DNA of 64,000 bases from Micromonospora endolithica (GCF_003626595.1 NZ_RBAK01000012.1:1-64000), one strand, 5' to 3'; positions 43,787-52,909 are shown, numbered from the stretch's first letter. Translations and numbers: made by a program. The notes: generated by a model not told the origin, from the letters alone.

Positions 43787-44065
43787 TCAGTGTTCCTGGC
43801 GTACGCGCTGGATGAGGTCGCGGTACCAGAGCGCGCTGTCCTTGGGAACGCGGGTCTGGGTGTCGTAGTCGACCCGGACGATGCCGAAGCGTTTGGCGTA
43901 CCCCTCGGCCCATTCGAAGTTGTCGAGCAGTGACCAGGCGAGGTAACCGCGGACGTCGGCCCCTTCCTGCCGGGCCCGGGCGACCGCGCGGATGTGCTCG
44001 GCGAGGAACGCCGTCCGGTCGGTGTCGTGGACGGTCCCGTCGGTGTTCGGCCGGTCGTCGAAGTA
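43787..44065 (-). pseudogene. GH1 beta-glucosidase, C-terminal remnant
   Basis: About 92 codons: YFDDRPNTDGTVHDTDRTAFLAEH, then GADVRGYLAWSLLDNFEWAEGYAKRFGIVRVDYDTQ and PKDSALWYRDLI, the unmistakable end of GH1 enzymes (WSLLDNFEW binds the glycone). The first 80% is missing. At 44066 the sequence switches, in the same frame and across a TAG, to the sigma-factor-like gene, so the break is exact to within a few bases. Confidence 0.92.
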
Positions 44066-44416
44066 CTAGTCGATCCTGGGTCGGCGCCACCACGCCGGCA
44101 GCCATGCCGCGAGACCGTGACGCGCTTGATTGCGCAGTTGCGCCGCGGTCAGCGGGGGGCGCGGATCGAGGCCCGGCGCCGGCCGCGTCGCGTCAGGTGA
44201 ACCGTGGCGTGCGGCTGACAGCGACACCACGCGCTGACGCAGCCAGTCGATGGGATCGGCGGCTGAGAGCCAATTCCAGTGCCGCCATGCCTCGCGGAAG
44301 GCTGTCTGTGCGATGGCATGGGCCGACGCGGGGTCGCCGGTTGAAGTGTAGGCCAGCTGGACCAGCCGCGGATAGTAGACCTCGTAGCAGCGATCGAAGT
44401 CGTACTCATCGATCAC
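44066..44416 (-). pseudogene. SigE-type sigma factor, region 2 only (probably truncated)
   Basis: 116 residues, GTG start overlapping the MMPL stop as GTGA. FDRCYEVYYPRLVQLAYTSTGDPASAHAIAQTAFREAWRHW and DPIDWLRQRVVSLSAARHGS are region 2 and the following linker of SigE-like extracytoplasmic sigma factors. Region 4, needed for -35 recognition, is missing. The TAG stop coincides with the junction to the GH1 remnant, so truncation is more likely than a natural short protein. It could still be expressed as the last cistron of the MMPL operon. Confidence 0.7.
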
Positions 44417-46533
44417 GGTTGCCGTCCCCACCGCCAGGCCGGCGACCACCAGTTCGCCTTGCCCAGCAACGCCATGGTCGCCGGGACGAGCAGGCCGCGG
44501 ATGATTGTGGCATCGACGGCGATGGCAACGGCCATGCCCAGGCCGAACATCTTCACCACCGGATTGGTGTGCAGCACGAAGCTTGCGAAGACACACACCA
44601 TGATCAGGGCTGCGGAGGTTATCACCTTGCCGGTGCCGGCCAGGCCGCGCCGAACGCTGAGCCGATTGTCCCGGGTGGCCTGCCACGACTCCTGCACCGC
44701 GGTCAGCAGGAACACTTCGTAGTCCATGGAGAGTCCGAACAGGAGGGCGAATAACATCATCGGCAGGTAGGCCTCCACCGGGATCGGGCCGTCGAGGCCG
44801 GTCAGCTCCACGCCCCAGCCCCAGGTGAACACGGCCGTCAGCGCGCCGTAGGCGGCCCCGATCGACAGCAGGTTCATCAGCGCGGCCTTGACCGCGATGA
44901 CGGAAGCGCGGAAAGCGATCAGCAGCAACAGCGCGGACACCAGCACTACGATGCCGATCAGCCACGGCATCCGGTCGGCGATGCGGTCGGCCAAGGCGCC
45001 GCGGATCGCGGTCTGGCCGGTCGCGTGCAGGCGCATCCCCTCGACCGGCGTATCCAAGATGGACTCCACGACGGCGATGGTGGCCGGATCGCTGGGCGCG
45101 GTCGCCGGGATCACCCGGACCGTGACCAGGGCGCCGTCCGGAGCGACGCGCGGCTGCTCCACGCGGGCGACACCGGGTGTGGCCTTCAAATGCTGGGTGA
45201 GTGAGGCAAGGCGCGGGTCGGCGGGTCCTGTGATCGGGCTGTCCGGCTCGGCGACGACGCTGATCGGCCCGTTGATTCCCGGCCCGAAGCCCTCGGCGAG
45301 GATCTCATAGCCGGTGCGGGCAGCTGTCCCCTTTGGCTGGTCGCCCGCGTCGGTTTGGCCGAGCTTCATCCCGAGCACCGGCGCCGCCAGGGCCAGCAAC
45401 ACGATCGACGCGGCAATCGCGTACCGCAAGGGATGACGGGTGACCCGGTCGGCGATCCGCCCCCACCGGGAGTCGTCGATCTCCCCGTCGCGTGCGCGGA
45501 ACAGCCGCAACGAGTTGACCCGTGGGCCGAGCACGGCAAGCAGCGCCGGAAGCAATGTCGTCGCCGAGGCGACCGCGAGCACCACGGTGAGTCCCGCCGT
45601 CCAGCCCAGCGTGGTGAGGATTGGCACCCCGGCGATCGCCAGCCCGCCCAGGGCGACGATCACCGTGCCGCCGGCGAAGGCCACGGCGCTGCCCGACGAG
45701 GCAACGGTTTCCACGATCGCCTGTTTACCCGGCGTGCCGGCGGCGAGCAGCGCCCGGTACCGCGTCAGAAGAAACAAGGCGTAGTCGATGCCCACGCCAA
45801 GCCCGATCATCGTGGCGAGGGTGGTCGCCACGCTCGGCATGCCGGTGACGTGGCCGGCCAGTCCGATTAGGCCAAGTCCGCACACGAGCGTGACCACAGC
45901 GGTGAGCAGGGGCAATCCTGCCGCCACCAGCCCGCCGAAGGCGACCAGCAGCACGGCCAGCGCTACGGCCAGTCCCAGCAGCTCGCTGGTGCGCGTCTCG
46001 GTCTCCGGCAGGGAAAGGGCGCCGCCGGGTACGGTTTGGATGCCGGCCTCGGCGGCCGGCGACGCGGCGGCGACGACCCGATCGGACAGGTCGTGGCCCA
46101 CCTCTCGCGGGCCGAGGTCGAAGTTGACCGTCGCGTATCCGATGCGGCCATCAGCGCTAATCGTGCCTAGCTGCGCGCTGGGCGGCACGACCTCGACGAC
46201 GTGCTCGACCTGCCGCACCTGCGCCGCCGCGGCGGCGATCGCGGCTTGATTCGCCGGGTCATCGAGGCGTCCTTGCGGAATCTTCAGGATGATCTGCCCG
46301 GTAGCGTTGCTCGCGCCGGGAACGTGCGCTTCGACCAGATCTCGTCCCAGCTGGGCGTCGCTGCCGGGCAAAGAGACGTCCTCCTCGACCGGCCTGCCGA
46401 AGCCGGCCACGAGAGCGCCGATGGTTGCAGTCAGCAACAGCCAGCCGATGATCACCTGCCACGGCCGCCGCACGGCCAGGCGGCCGACGCACGTCATGGC
46501 GCGGCGCGTCGCCCCGGTCTCGACGGCTTTCAT
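44413..46533 (-). CDS. MMPL family (RND-type) membrane transporter
   Basis: 706 residues from the ATG at 46533. Twelve transmembrane helices in two repeats, each with a large extracytoplasmic loop; GIGVDYALFLLTRYR-like GLGVGIDYALFLLTRYR in the first repeat and GLSMDYEVFLLTAVQESW in the second carry the proton-relay Asp-Tyr pairs. Family members export lipids or lipid-linked compounds (mycobacterial MmpL; actinorhodin-type exporters). The start overlaps the DUF2993 stop (ATGA), suggesting that a lipid-binding protein and exporter work together. Confidence 0.92.
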   Translation of the reverse strand: MKAVETGATRRAMTCVGRLAVRRPWQVIIGWLLLTATIGALVAGFGRPVEEDVSLPGSDAQLGRDLVEAHVPGASNATGQIILKIPQGRLDDPANQAAIAAAAAQVRQVEHVVEVVPPSAQLGTISADGRIGYATVNFDLGPREVGHDLSDRVVAAASPAAEAGIQTVPGGALSLPETETRTSELLGLAVALAVLLVAFGGLVAAGLPLLTAVVTLVCGLGLIGLAGHVTGMPSVATTLATMIGLGVGIDYALFLLTRYRALLAAGTPGKQAIVETVASSGSAVAFAGGTVIVALGGLAIAGVPILTTLGWTAGLTVVLAVASATTLLPALLAVLGPRVNSLRLFRARDGEIDDSRWGRIADRVTRHPLRYAIAASIVLLALAAPVLGMKLGQTDAGDQPKGTAARTGYEILAEGFGPGINGPISVVAEPDSPITGPADPRLASLTQHLKATPGVARVEQPRVAPDGALVTVRVIPATAPSDPATIAVVESILDTPVEGMRLHATGQTAIRGALADRIADRMPWLIGIVVLVSALLLLIAFRASVIAVKAALMNLLSIGAAYGALTAVFTWGWGVELTGLDGPIPVEAYLPMMLFALLFGLSMDYEVFLLTAVQESWQATRDNRLSVRRGLAGTGKVITSAALIMVCVFASFVLHTNPVVKMFGLGMAVAIAVDATIIRGLLVPATMALLGKANWWSPAWRWGRQP

Positions 46534-47279
46534 GCCGCGCCTCCGCAAGACTTCGCACCGTCATTGCCGCCGGCGGTTTCCAGTGCGAGATCCTCGCCAC
46601 CGATCGACAGCCGCAGGCCATCGTCTGCCGCCGTGACCTGCCGGTAGCTCAAGCCGCCCGGCAGCGGGGGCAGCTCGCGGGAAATGCCGCTGGCACCAGG
46701 GATCTTGGCGGGCAGGGCATCGACGGAGGTTCGCAGACCCAGCACCTCGACCTCCAACGGCACTACCCGCAAGGTAGCGCCGGACAGCAACGCCTCAGCG
46801 AAGACGGTCACCGGGACTCGGCGGCCGAAGAGCTCCGCGGTGGTCTCGATCGCCACCAGACCGTCCGAACCCGACAGTCTTGCCCCGTCCGGCGCCTGCG
46901 TCACGAGCGAGGAATAGTCCATCACCAGGCCGGCTTCCACCCGCCCAATGCGCACCTGCCCCTCGCCGCCCGGCACGGACACGTCGTGCGCCGTCGCGCT
47001 GGCCTCGCGGACAGTCAGCTTGGCAAGGCTGATCTGCCGAGCCAGCACTGACACCGCCTCGTAGCGGCCGTCCATCGCCTGGGCGAAGAACGGCACTCCA
47101 TGAATGTTCACCTCCGGCACCTGGGGCAGGCCCGCCACGCACGCCAGCCGGCTGGCGAGCTTGTCCTCCGCGAATCCCGCGGCGGCCTGATCGACGGCGA
47201 CGGCCATGCCACCGCTCACCAGCACCGCTGCTGCCACCACAATCCTTCGCCGCCATGCACGCGGCATTCTCGTCCACAC
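46530..47279 (-). CDS. DUF2993 / LmeA-like exported lipid-binding protein
   Basis: 249 residues, with ATG choices at 47279 and 47267. N-terminal signal anchor (RRRIVVAAAVLVSGGMAVAV), then the DUF2993 pattern: AEDKLASRLACVAGLPQVPEVNIHGVPFFAQAMDGRYEAVSVLARQI. LmeA, a mycobacterial member, binds phospholipid in the envelope. The C-terminus keeps a Cys (SCGGAA). Coupled to the MMPL gene by a four-base overlap; a candidate operator at 47325-47340 lies 46 bases upstream. Confidence 0.85.
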   Translation of the reverse strand: MWTRMPRAWRRRIVVAAAVLVSGGMAVAVDQAAAGFAEDKLASRLACVAGLPQVPEVNIHGVPFFAQAMDGRYEAVSVLARQISLAKLTVREASATAHDVSVPGGEGQVRIGRVEAGLVMDYSSLVTQAPDGARLSGSDGLVAIETTAELFGRRVPVTVFAEALLSGATLRVVPLEVEVLGLRTSVDALPAKIPGASGISRELPPLPGGLSYRQVTAADDGLRLSIGGEDLALETAGGNDGAKSCGGAA

Positions 47280-47324
47280 CCGGCCTATGCAACCAACAGC
47301 CGGCCGGAGCCAGACGCGAGCGTG

Positions 47325-47340
47325 ATGAGAGTTTGTTAAG
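47325..47340 (-). promoter_or_regulatory. response-regulator operator candidate, copy 2
   Basis: On the minus strand CTTAACAAACTCTCAT fits CTNANCAAACTCNCAT, shared with 49481-49496 (13 of 16 identical). It overlaps the histidine kinase stop codon and precedes the DUF2993 gene. Confidence 0.55.
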
Positions 47341-48763
47341 AAGTGGGTAAGGGCAGCATGAACCAGACGGTGGTGCCGCCGTCGGGTTCGCTCTCCACAC
47401 CGGCGCTGCCGCCGTGCGCGCGGACCGCCTCGGCGACAATGGCCAGGCCAAGCCCGCTGCCGGCGCCGCTACGCGCCGGATCGGCCCGGTAGAAACGCTC
47501 GAAGATCCGGCCACGCGCCGGCTCAGGCAGCCCGGGGCCGTCGTCGCGGACCTCGACTCGCACGTCGGCGGCGTGCTTTGCCACGGCGACACAGGCTGCC
47601 GCGTCGACCGGGGTGTGCGTGCGGACGTTGGCCAGCAGGTTGGCCATCACCTGCCGCAGCATCGCTTCGTCACCGCGGACGAGCACATGCGGCGGCGAGT
47701 CCAGCGCGATCTCCCGCTCCGGCTGCGCGGCCAGGGCGTCGGCCACCGAGTCACGCACGACGACGGCCAGGTCCACCAGATCGGACCGAGCCAGCGGCTC
47801 CGCATCGAGGCGAGCATCGCCGGGCCGGGACGCGTCCAGGCGCGCCAGAAAGAGGAGGTCGTTGACGATCTTGCTCATCCGGGTGGACTCGTCCTCGATG
47901 CGGGCGAGCACGTCGGGCCGGCTCTCCATATCGATCGTGCCCGAGCGCAGCAACTGCGCGTAACCACGGATCGATGTTAGCGGGGTGCGCAGCTCATGGG
48001 AGGCGTCCGCAGCGAACCTGCGCATGCGGTCCTCTGACTCGGCCCGGGCGGCCAACGCGGAATGGATGCGTTCCAGCATCCCGTTGACCGCAGTGGTCAA
48101 CCGGCCTAGCTCTGTCCTTTCCGGATGGTCTGGTTCGGCCGGGACCCGGCGCTCCAGGTCGCCGTCGGCGATGGCGGTCGCCGCGGCGGCGATCTCCTCC
48201 AGCGGGCGCAGCCTGCGCGCCACAAGGAGTCGCGACAGCAGCACCAGCAGCGCCACCACGAGCGCCGACACCACTGCCTCGACGGCGGCGAGCTTGCCCA
48301 CGGTGGCCTGCACCGAGCCAATTGACTGTCCGATGAGGATTATGTTTCCGCCGGAATCGACCGTCATCACCCGGTATCGGTCGTCCAGCCCGGTCGAGGT
48401 GATCGTGGTGAGGGCGGACACACCGCCAGGCGGCGGTGAAGGCGCCAGGTCGAGCAGTGGCCGCGCCGGCAGCCGCGTGGTGCCTGCCACGCGCGAGAGC
48501 GCACCGTTGCGCTGGCGCACCTCCACCAGGAATTCGGTCGGCGCTACGGCGGTGCGCACGGCTTGGTCCCAGTCGCCGGAGCCGGCCAGCGCCTGTCCGC
48601 GCTCGGACACCAGCGCCGCCGCCGCGACCAGCTGGCTGTCGATGCGGTCCAGCAGGTACGCACGCAAGGCCAGGAGGCTGGCCACACCGGCCACGAGCAA
48701 CGCACCGATGGTTAGCCCGGCCACGGCGAAGGTCAGCGAACCCCGCAGGGACCAGCGCTTCAT
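47336..48763 (-). CDS. sensor histidine kinase
   Basis: 475 residues. Two transmembrane helices (about 11-33 and 160-182) frame an extracytoplasmic sensor of about 125 residues; then HAMP (RPLEEIAAAATAIADGDLERRV), the H-box FAADASHELRTPLTSIRGYAQLL, and the ATPase with N-box VMANLLANVRTHTP, DDGPGLP and GSGLGLAIV. Its GTG/ATG overlaps the response-regulator stop by four bases. The partner is the next gene; the signal is unknown, but the downstream lipid-binding protein and MMPL exporter suggest the envelope. Confidence 0.94.
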   Translation of the reverse strand: MKRWSLRGSLTFAVAGLTIGALLVAGVASLLALRAYLLDRIDSQLVAAAALVSERGQALAGSGDWDQAVRTAVAPTEFLVEVRQRNGALSRVAGTTRLPARPLLDLAPSPPPGGVSALTTITSTGLDDRYRVMTVDSGGNIILIGQSIGSVQATVGKLAAVEAVVSALVVALLVLLSRLLVARRLRPLEEIAAAATAIADGDLERRVPAEPDHPERTELGRLTTAVNGMLERIHSALAARAESEDRMRRFAADASHELRTPLTSIRGYAQLLRSGTIDMESRPDVLARIEDESTRMSKIVNDLLFLARLDASRPGDARLDAEPLARSDLVDLAVVVRDSVADALAAQPEREIALDSPPHVLVRGDEAMLRQVMANLLANVRTHTPVDAAACVAVAKHAADVRVEVRDDGPGLPEPARGRIFERFYRADPARSGAGSGLGLAIVAEAVRAHGGSAGVESEPDGGTTVWFMLPLPTS

Positions 48764-49455
48764 CCCCGGTCCAACCGCAGCGCGTAGCCGAAGCCGCGAT
48801 GGGTCACGAAAAGCGGTTCGCCCAGCCGATCCAGTTTGCGGCGCAGATACCCGACGTAGGTGTCGACAACATTCGAGTCGCCGCCGAAGTCATAGCTCCA
48901 GACCGCCTCCAGGATCTGCGTGCGCGACAGCACACGCCCGGCGTTGAGCATGAGGTAGCGCAGCAGCTTGAACTCGGTCGGCGACAACGAGACCGGCTGG
49001 CCGGCCCGGCGTACCAGAAGGGTTTCCTCGTCAAGCTCCAGGTCCGCGTAGCGCAGGACCGGCGATGGCGTCTCCTGCACGCCGTTGACGCGGCGTAACA
49101 CTGCCCTGATCCGGGCCAGTAATTCCTCCACGGCGAACGGCTTGGCCACATAGTCATCGGCGCCGTAGGTGAGCCCGGACACGAGATCCTGCCGGGTGTC
49201 TTTGGCGGTGAGGAAAACGATCCCGAACCGATGGCCGCGGGCGCGCAGTTGCCGGCAGACCTCGAAACCGTCGCCATCGGGAAGCATCACATCGAGCACG
49301 ACCAGGTCTGGCTGGTCCTCCTCAGCACGCGCCTGCGCCTGCGCGGCAGTCGACGCCGAGGTGACCGTGAACCCGTGAAAGGTCAACACGGTGATCAACA
49401 TGTCGACGATGTTCGGCTGATCGTCGACGACGAGGATTCGCGCACCGGTACTCAT
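48760..49455 (-). CDS. OmpR/PhoB family response regulator
   Basis: 231 residues from the ATG at 49455 (MSTGARILVVDDQPN). Receiver with acidic pair in VVDD, phospho-acceptor Asp in LVVLDVMLPDGDG, Thr in VFLTAKD and Lys in YVAKPF; then the winged helix (LSPTEFKLLRYLMLNAGRVLSRTQILEAVWSYDFGGDSNVVDTYVGYLRRKLD). Ribosome binding site is weak. A candidate binding site (49481-49496) is 26 bases upstream, suggesting autoregulation. Confidence 0.95.
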   Translation of the reverse strand: MSTGARILVVDDQPNIVDMLITVLTFHGFTVTSASTAAQAQARAEEDQPDLVVLDVMLPDGDGFEVCRQLRARGHRFGIVFLTAKDTRQDLVSGLTYGADDYVAKPFAVEELLARIRAVLRRVNGVQETPSPVLRYADLELDEETLLVRRAGQPVSLSPTEFKLLRYLMLNAGRVLSRTQILEAVWSYDFGGDSNVVDTYVGYLRRKLDRLGEPLFVTHRGFGYALRLDRG

Positions 49456-49480
49456 AGCCACACCAGGAGATCACACCCAC

Positions 49481-49496
49481 ATGTGAGTTTGATGAG
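49481..49496 (-). promoter_or_regulatory. response-regulator operator candidate, copy 1
   Basis: On the minus strand CTCATCAAACTCACAT, matching copy 2 at 47325-47340 at 13 of 16 positions. Contains a direct-repeat look (CTCATCA, CTCACAT) as usual for OmpR-type sites. Confidence 0.55.
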
Positions 49497-50128
49497 AATT
49501 GCCGCTGACCGGGGTTTCCGCTCAGTGAAAGTGCCCGGTGGGCTCTGCGCGCGCCGGGCCGCAGGCTGGTGTGGTGCGCACGCAGGTGGCGATCGTGTGG
49601 GGCCAGGCCGGGTGTGCTGAGGCTGTCGGATCTGCCGCATCGCGCTGGCACCGAACTCGGTCGTGGTGGAGATCCCCAGTTGCGACTACGGCGTTCCTGG
49701 CAACACCATCGGTGGTTACCACATGGCGGAGATTTAGCCCGGTAAGGAACGGTAATCCGGGCCCGGTTGCTTGGGCTCGGCATCTAATTTCCCCTGGGCA
49801 CGGGACCGCAATAGTGCGCCATGCTCTGGCTGCTCGGGTCTTTACGTCTGGGCGTCTGGGGATGACGCGCCAGGAGTTCGCTACCTTCTTGCGGTAGATT
49901 TCCTGGGTGGTGCTGTCCCAGGTGCGTAGCTGCGCGGCGGTCAGTTCACCGGAGGCGGCCGGCGACGACCCGGCCGCCGCGGCGTAGCGGTGGACCCCTT
50001 CCACGAACAGGCTCGCCCGCATGGCCCGCAGATCGAACATCAAATGACCGCGTACCGAACGCAGATGTTCCCGCAGATCGAAAGCCAAGGTCCTCGCAGA
50101 TCGAAAACGCGGCCGTTATGATGACGCC
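49497..50128. other. gene-free stretch with three 11-bp repeats
   Basis: 632 bases with only weak open frames; the minus strand around 49880-50088 reads HLRSVRGHLMFDLRAMRASLFVEG and might be the remnant of a small gene, but no family is recognisable. CGCAGATCGAA occurs at 50027-50037, 50072-50082 and 50095-50105, just before the DUF4143 gene. Confidence 0.55.
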
Positions 50129-51391
50129 GTGCCCACACCGCACCTAGTCCCCCGCCGCGCCGCCGCGCAGGTCAATGCTGCCCTAGCGGACACCCGCGTC
50201 GTCTTGATCAGCGGAGCACGCCAAGCAGGCAAGAGCACCCTGGTTCGCCTCGTTGCCGGCGATCGTCTAGCCGAGCGCCGCGATCTTGATCGGGCGCAGG
50301 ACCGGGCAGCGGCGATCGCCGACCCGGTCGGATTCGTGGACTCCTCCGAACTCTTGGTCATAGACGAGATTCAGCGCGCTCCGGAACTACTGCTGGCCAT
50401 CAAGGCAGCAGTCGACCAGGACCCCCGCCCGGGCCGTTATCTGCTCACCGGCTCGTCACGGTTGTTCGGCATGGTTGCCGCCCCGGACGCGTTGCCCGGC
50501 CGGATGGAGACCGTGGAACTCTGGCCGTTCTCCCAAGGAGAACTCGACGCTGAGCCGGACGGATTCATCGACGCCGTCTTCACGCTCGGCCCGGACCTGC
50601 GACACGAGTCGGAGGTGACCCGCGCCGACTACGCGGCCAGGATAATGCGCGGCGGCCTACCCGAGGCCACCACCCGTACCGACCCGCGCCGCCGCCAACG
50701 GTTCCTCGACGCCTACGTCCAGGCGCTCATCGACCGCGATGTCCGGCAGCTGTCCGACATCCAGCACAAGGGCGAGCTACGCAAACTGGTACGCCTGCTT
50801 GCGGCCCGATCCGCGACCATCATCGCCGCCAACTCCCTCGAATCCGCACTCGGGCTCAGTCGACCGACGATCGCCCGCTACCTCCAGGCCCTGGAAGAGA
50901 TCTTCCTGATCAAACGGATCCCGGGCTGGTCCCGCAACCTGGGCACCCGGGCCACCGCCGCGTCGAAACTGATCTTCGTCGACTCGGGCATCGCCGCCAA
51001 CGAGATCGCGACCGACGGCCGGGCACTGCTCCGGCCGGGCGCACCGTTCGGCCCGCTGCTCGAATCATTTGTCCTGTCCGAGCTATCCCGGCAGCTCACC
51101 TGGTCCGAGCAGTTCGTCGACCTGTCCCACTACCGCGACCAGAGCAGGTACGAAGTCGACGCGGTGCTGGAGAATAGAACCGGCCAGGTGGTCGGGATCG
51201 AAGTCAAAGCAGCCACCACCGTCGGACCCGACGACTTCCGCGGGCTACGCCGGCTCGCCGAGCGCCTCGGCAATGACTTCGTCGCCGGCATCGTCCTCTA
51301 TACCGGAACCTCCACGCTGCCGTTCGGCGACAGACTCCGCGCCATGCCGGTCAGCACCCTGTGGCAGGCTCCCGCCCCGACAGCAGACTGA
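50129..51391 (+). CDS. AAA_14 / DUF4143 ATPase
   Basis: 420 residues, GTG start. P-loop ISGARQAGKSTLVRL (near 28-42), Walker B ELLVIDEIQRAPELL, and GRYLLTGSSRLF as the sensor. The C-terminal DUF4143 domain holds LSRPTIARYLQALEEIFLIKRIPGW, KLIFVDSGIAA and the nuclease-like end DLSHYRDQSRYEVDAVLEN, VVGIEVKAATTV, where D/E-x-x-K-like spacing (DAVLE...EVKA) looks like a PD-(D/E)XK relic. Widespread bacterial and archaeal family of unknown role, often mobile. Stands alone. Confidence 0.92.
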   Translation: MPTPHLVPRRAAAQVNAALADTRVVLISGARQAGKSTLVRLVAGDRLAERRDLDRAQDRAAAIADPVGFVDSSELLVIDEIQRAPELLLAIKAAVDQDPRPGRYLLTGSSRLFGMVAAPDALPGRMETVELWPFSQGELDAEPDGFIDAVFTLGPDLRHESEVTRADYAARIMRGGLPEATTRTDPRRRQRFLDAYVQALIDRDVRQLSDIQHKGELRKLVRLLAARSATIIAANSLESALGLSRPTIARYLQALEEIFLIKRIPGWSRNLGTRATAASKLIFVDSGIAANEIATDGRALLRPGAPFGPLLESFVLSELSRQLTWSEQFVDLSHYRDQSRYEVDAVLENRTGQVVGIEVKAATTVGPDDFRGLRRLAERLGNDFVAGIVLYTGTSTLPFGDRLRAMPVSTLWQAPAPTAD

Positions 51392-51760
51392 CCTCGCCCG
51401 CAGGTCGCTCCTCAGCCGGTCAGGGCCACCGAGGACCGAAGAGCGTGGTCTGCTGATCTTCGGCAAGCGATCGCAGCGAGGCCCCGCGAAGCGATCGGCA
51501 CGCACCAGGCAAAAAGCAGAAAGCCGCAGGTCGTCGGCCTGCGGACACCGGCGGAGCGTCGGGTTATGAGTCTCCATGCGACTCCGGGTGATCTTGACAG
51601 GCAGGGTGGATCGGCCGGCACGATGGGGTTGCGTCGGCCGGGAGCGCGCTGGTTCAGACTGCGGCGTGGATCGCTGGCGCCGGTCGGATAAAGGACCTGA
51701 ATTGACGGCCGACGAGGACAGGGGCGCCGTTAGCGAATCACGCAGCGGCGCCTGGCCAGG
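51392..51760. other. gene-free stretch with an IS110-end remnant
   Basis: 369 bases. No gene. It contains the repeat 51523-51691; the rest shows nothing recognisable. Confidence 0.6.
51523..51691 (+). repeat. IS110-type end, copy 1
   Basis: Roughly 75-80% identical to 60818-60988 by eye, same strand. Both keep the stem CCGCAGG/CCTGCGG with different loops, and the phrases CGGAGCGTCG, CTCCATG, GACTCCGG, TGATCTTGA and GCCGGTCGGATAA. No transposase sequence remains here. Confidence 0.75.
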
Positions 51761-52321
51761 TCATTGGTCGGGGTGAAGCTTCAGCAGGCGGTCGACGAGG
51801 GTGGCTGGATTGGCTGGCGTGGTGCCGAACAGTAGGGCTGTGTACAGCGGTGCCACGACGATGTCGACGACCTGTTGGAGCGTGGGTGGATTCTCGCCGC
51901 GTGCGCGGGCCCGATCGAGTAGTGCCTGCATCTCGTCGAACCGTCGGGTGAGGGCGGGTGGTAGTTCCGCCTTGGTTCCGAGACGGACGGCGACCAGTGT
52001 GCGCAGCAGTAGTTGTCCATCTGGGCCGGAGAGGTCTTCGGCGACGCGGTGGGCGTAGTCCTCCAGGTCGGCGTGGAGGTTGCCGGTGTCGCGTATTGGC
52101 GAGCCGGTGGTGAGGCGTTCGGCGACCGCGTCGAGTAGTAGGCCGTCGAGGGTGCCCCAGCGCCGGTAGAGGGTGCCCAGGTGCACTCCCGAGCGCTCCG
52201 CCACCTGGGCCAGGGTGAGTTGGGTCAGCGGTTGTTCGGTGGTCAGGTCGTCGACTGCGCGTAGGACGTCGGCGCGGACTCGTGCGGTGCGTCCGCCGGG
52301 GCGGGACTGGTGGTTACTCAC
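51761..52321 (-). CDS. TetR family transcriptional regulator
   Basis: 186 residues, GTG start at 52321. HTH: LTQLTLAQVAERSGVHLGTLYRRWGTLDGLLLDAVAERL. The C-terminal part (TLVAVRLGTKAELPPALTRRFDEMQALLDRARARGE, VDIVVAPLYTALLFG) is TetR_C11-like. Divergent from two SnoaL-like genes with two palindromic sites between, so it probably represses them and itself. Confidence 0.92.
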   Translation of the reverse strand: MSNHQSRPGGRTARVRADVLRAVDDLTTEQPLTQLTLAQVAERSGVHLGTLYRRWGTLDGLLLDAVAERLTTGSPIRDTGNLHADLEDYAHRVAEDLSGPDGQLLLRTLVAVRLGTKAELPPALTRRFDEMQALLDRARARGENPPTLQQVVDIVVAPLYTALLFGTTPANPATLVDRLLKLHPDQ

Positions 52322-52334
52322 GGGGGCAAGCCTA

Positions 52335-52396
52335 ACGCGAGAAGTTTGGCGTTTGACCGTGTCCGGGCTATGGTTTGACGCGAAGATGTTCGCGTT
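52335..52396. promoter_or_regulatory. paired TetR operators between tetR and the SnoaL genes
   Basis: Two sites fit ACGCGANNANNTTNGCGTT: 52335-52353 and 52378-52396. The second has perfect 7-bp half-sites, ACGCGAA and TTCGCGT, around a four-base centre. Spacing between site starts is 43 bases. Confidence 0.7.
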
Positions 52397-52465
52397 AGGC
52401 GGCCGACCCGCCGACCCGGGCCCCTTCAGCACCCATCGGAAACACCAAGGAAGAGGACAAGCACC

Positions 52466-52909
52466 ATGAACGTTCGCGAAACCGCCCAGCAAGCCTTCAA
52501 GAACCACCTGGAGTACCTGTCGTCCGGGCGGATCGAGGAGTGGGTGGACCTGTTCACCGAGGACGGAGTCCTGGAGTTCCCGTACGGCCCGGCCGGCTTC
52601 CCGAAGAAGGTCGAAGGCAAGCAGGCCCTGTTCGGCTACATGCAGAACTTCCCCGAGCACTTCAAGGTGGAGTTCATCGACCTGCGTTTCCACGAGACCG
52701 TAGACCCCACCCTGGTCATCGCCGAGTTCAAGTCCGTGGGCCGGGCGTTGAGCACCGGCAAGCCGTACAACCAGACCTACATCTCCGTCGTGGAGACGGT
52801 GGAGGGAAAGATCAGCCGCTACGTCGACTTCTGGAACCCGCTGGTCGCATCCGAAGCACTCAACGTGGCGAGCGACGAAAGCATGTACGCGGCGTTCGAC
52901 GCCAAGTAA
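52466..52909 (+). CDS. SnoaL-like (NTF2 superfamily) protein 1
   Basis: 147 residues, ATG after AAGGAAGAGG. NTF2-like cone fold: HLEYLSSGRIEEWVDLFTEDGVLEFPYGPAGFPKKVEGKQALFGYM, then VEFIDLRFHETVDPTLVIAEFKSVG and YNQTYISVVETVEGKISRYVDFWNPL, the SnoaL/PhzA-like order. It may be an isomerase, a dehydratase or a small-ligand binder. The neighbour 77 bases downstream has the same fold; both face the TetR gene. Confidence 0.9.
   Translation: MNVRETAQQAFKNHLEYLSSGRIEEWVDLFTEDGVLEFPYGPAGFPKKVEGKQALFGYMQNFPEHFKVEFIDLRFHETVDPTLVIAEFKSVGRALSTGKPYNQTYISVVETVEGKISRYVDFWNPLVASEALNVASDESMYAAFDAK

Noticed and set aside
43120..43787. Plus-strand ORFs upstream of the IS110 gene
   Set aside because: No ribosome binding site, no domain, low-complexity Arg-rich translations.
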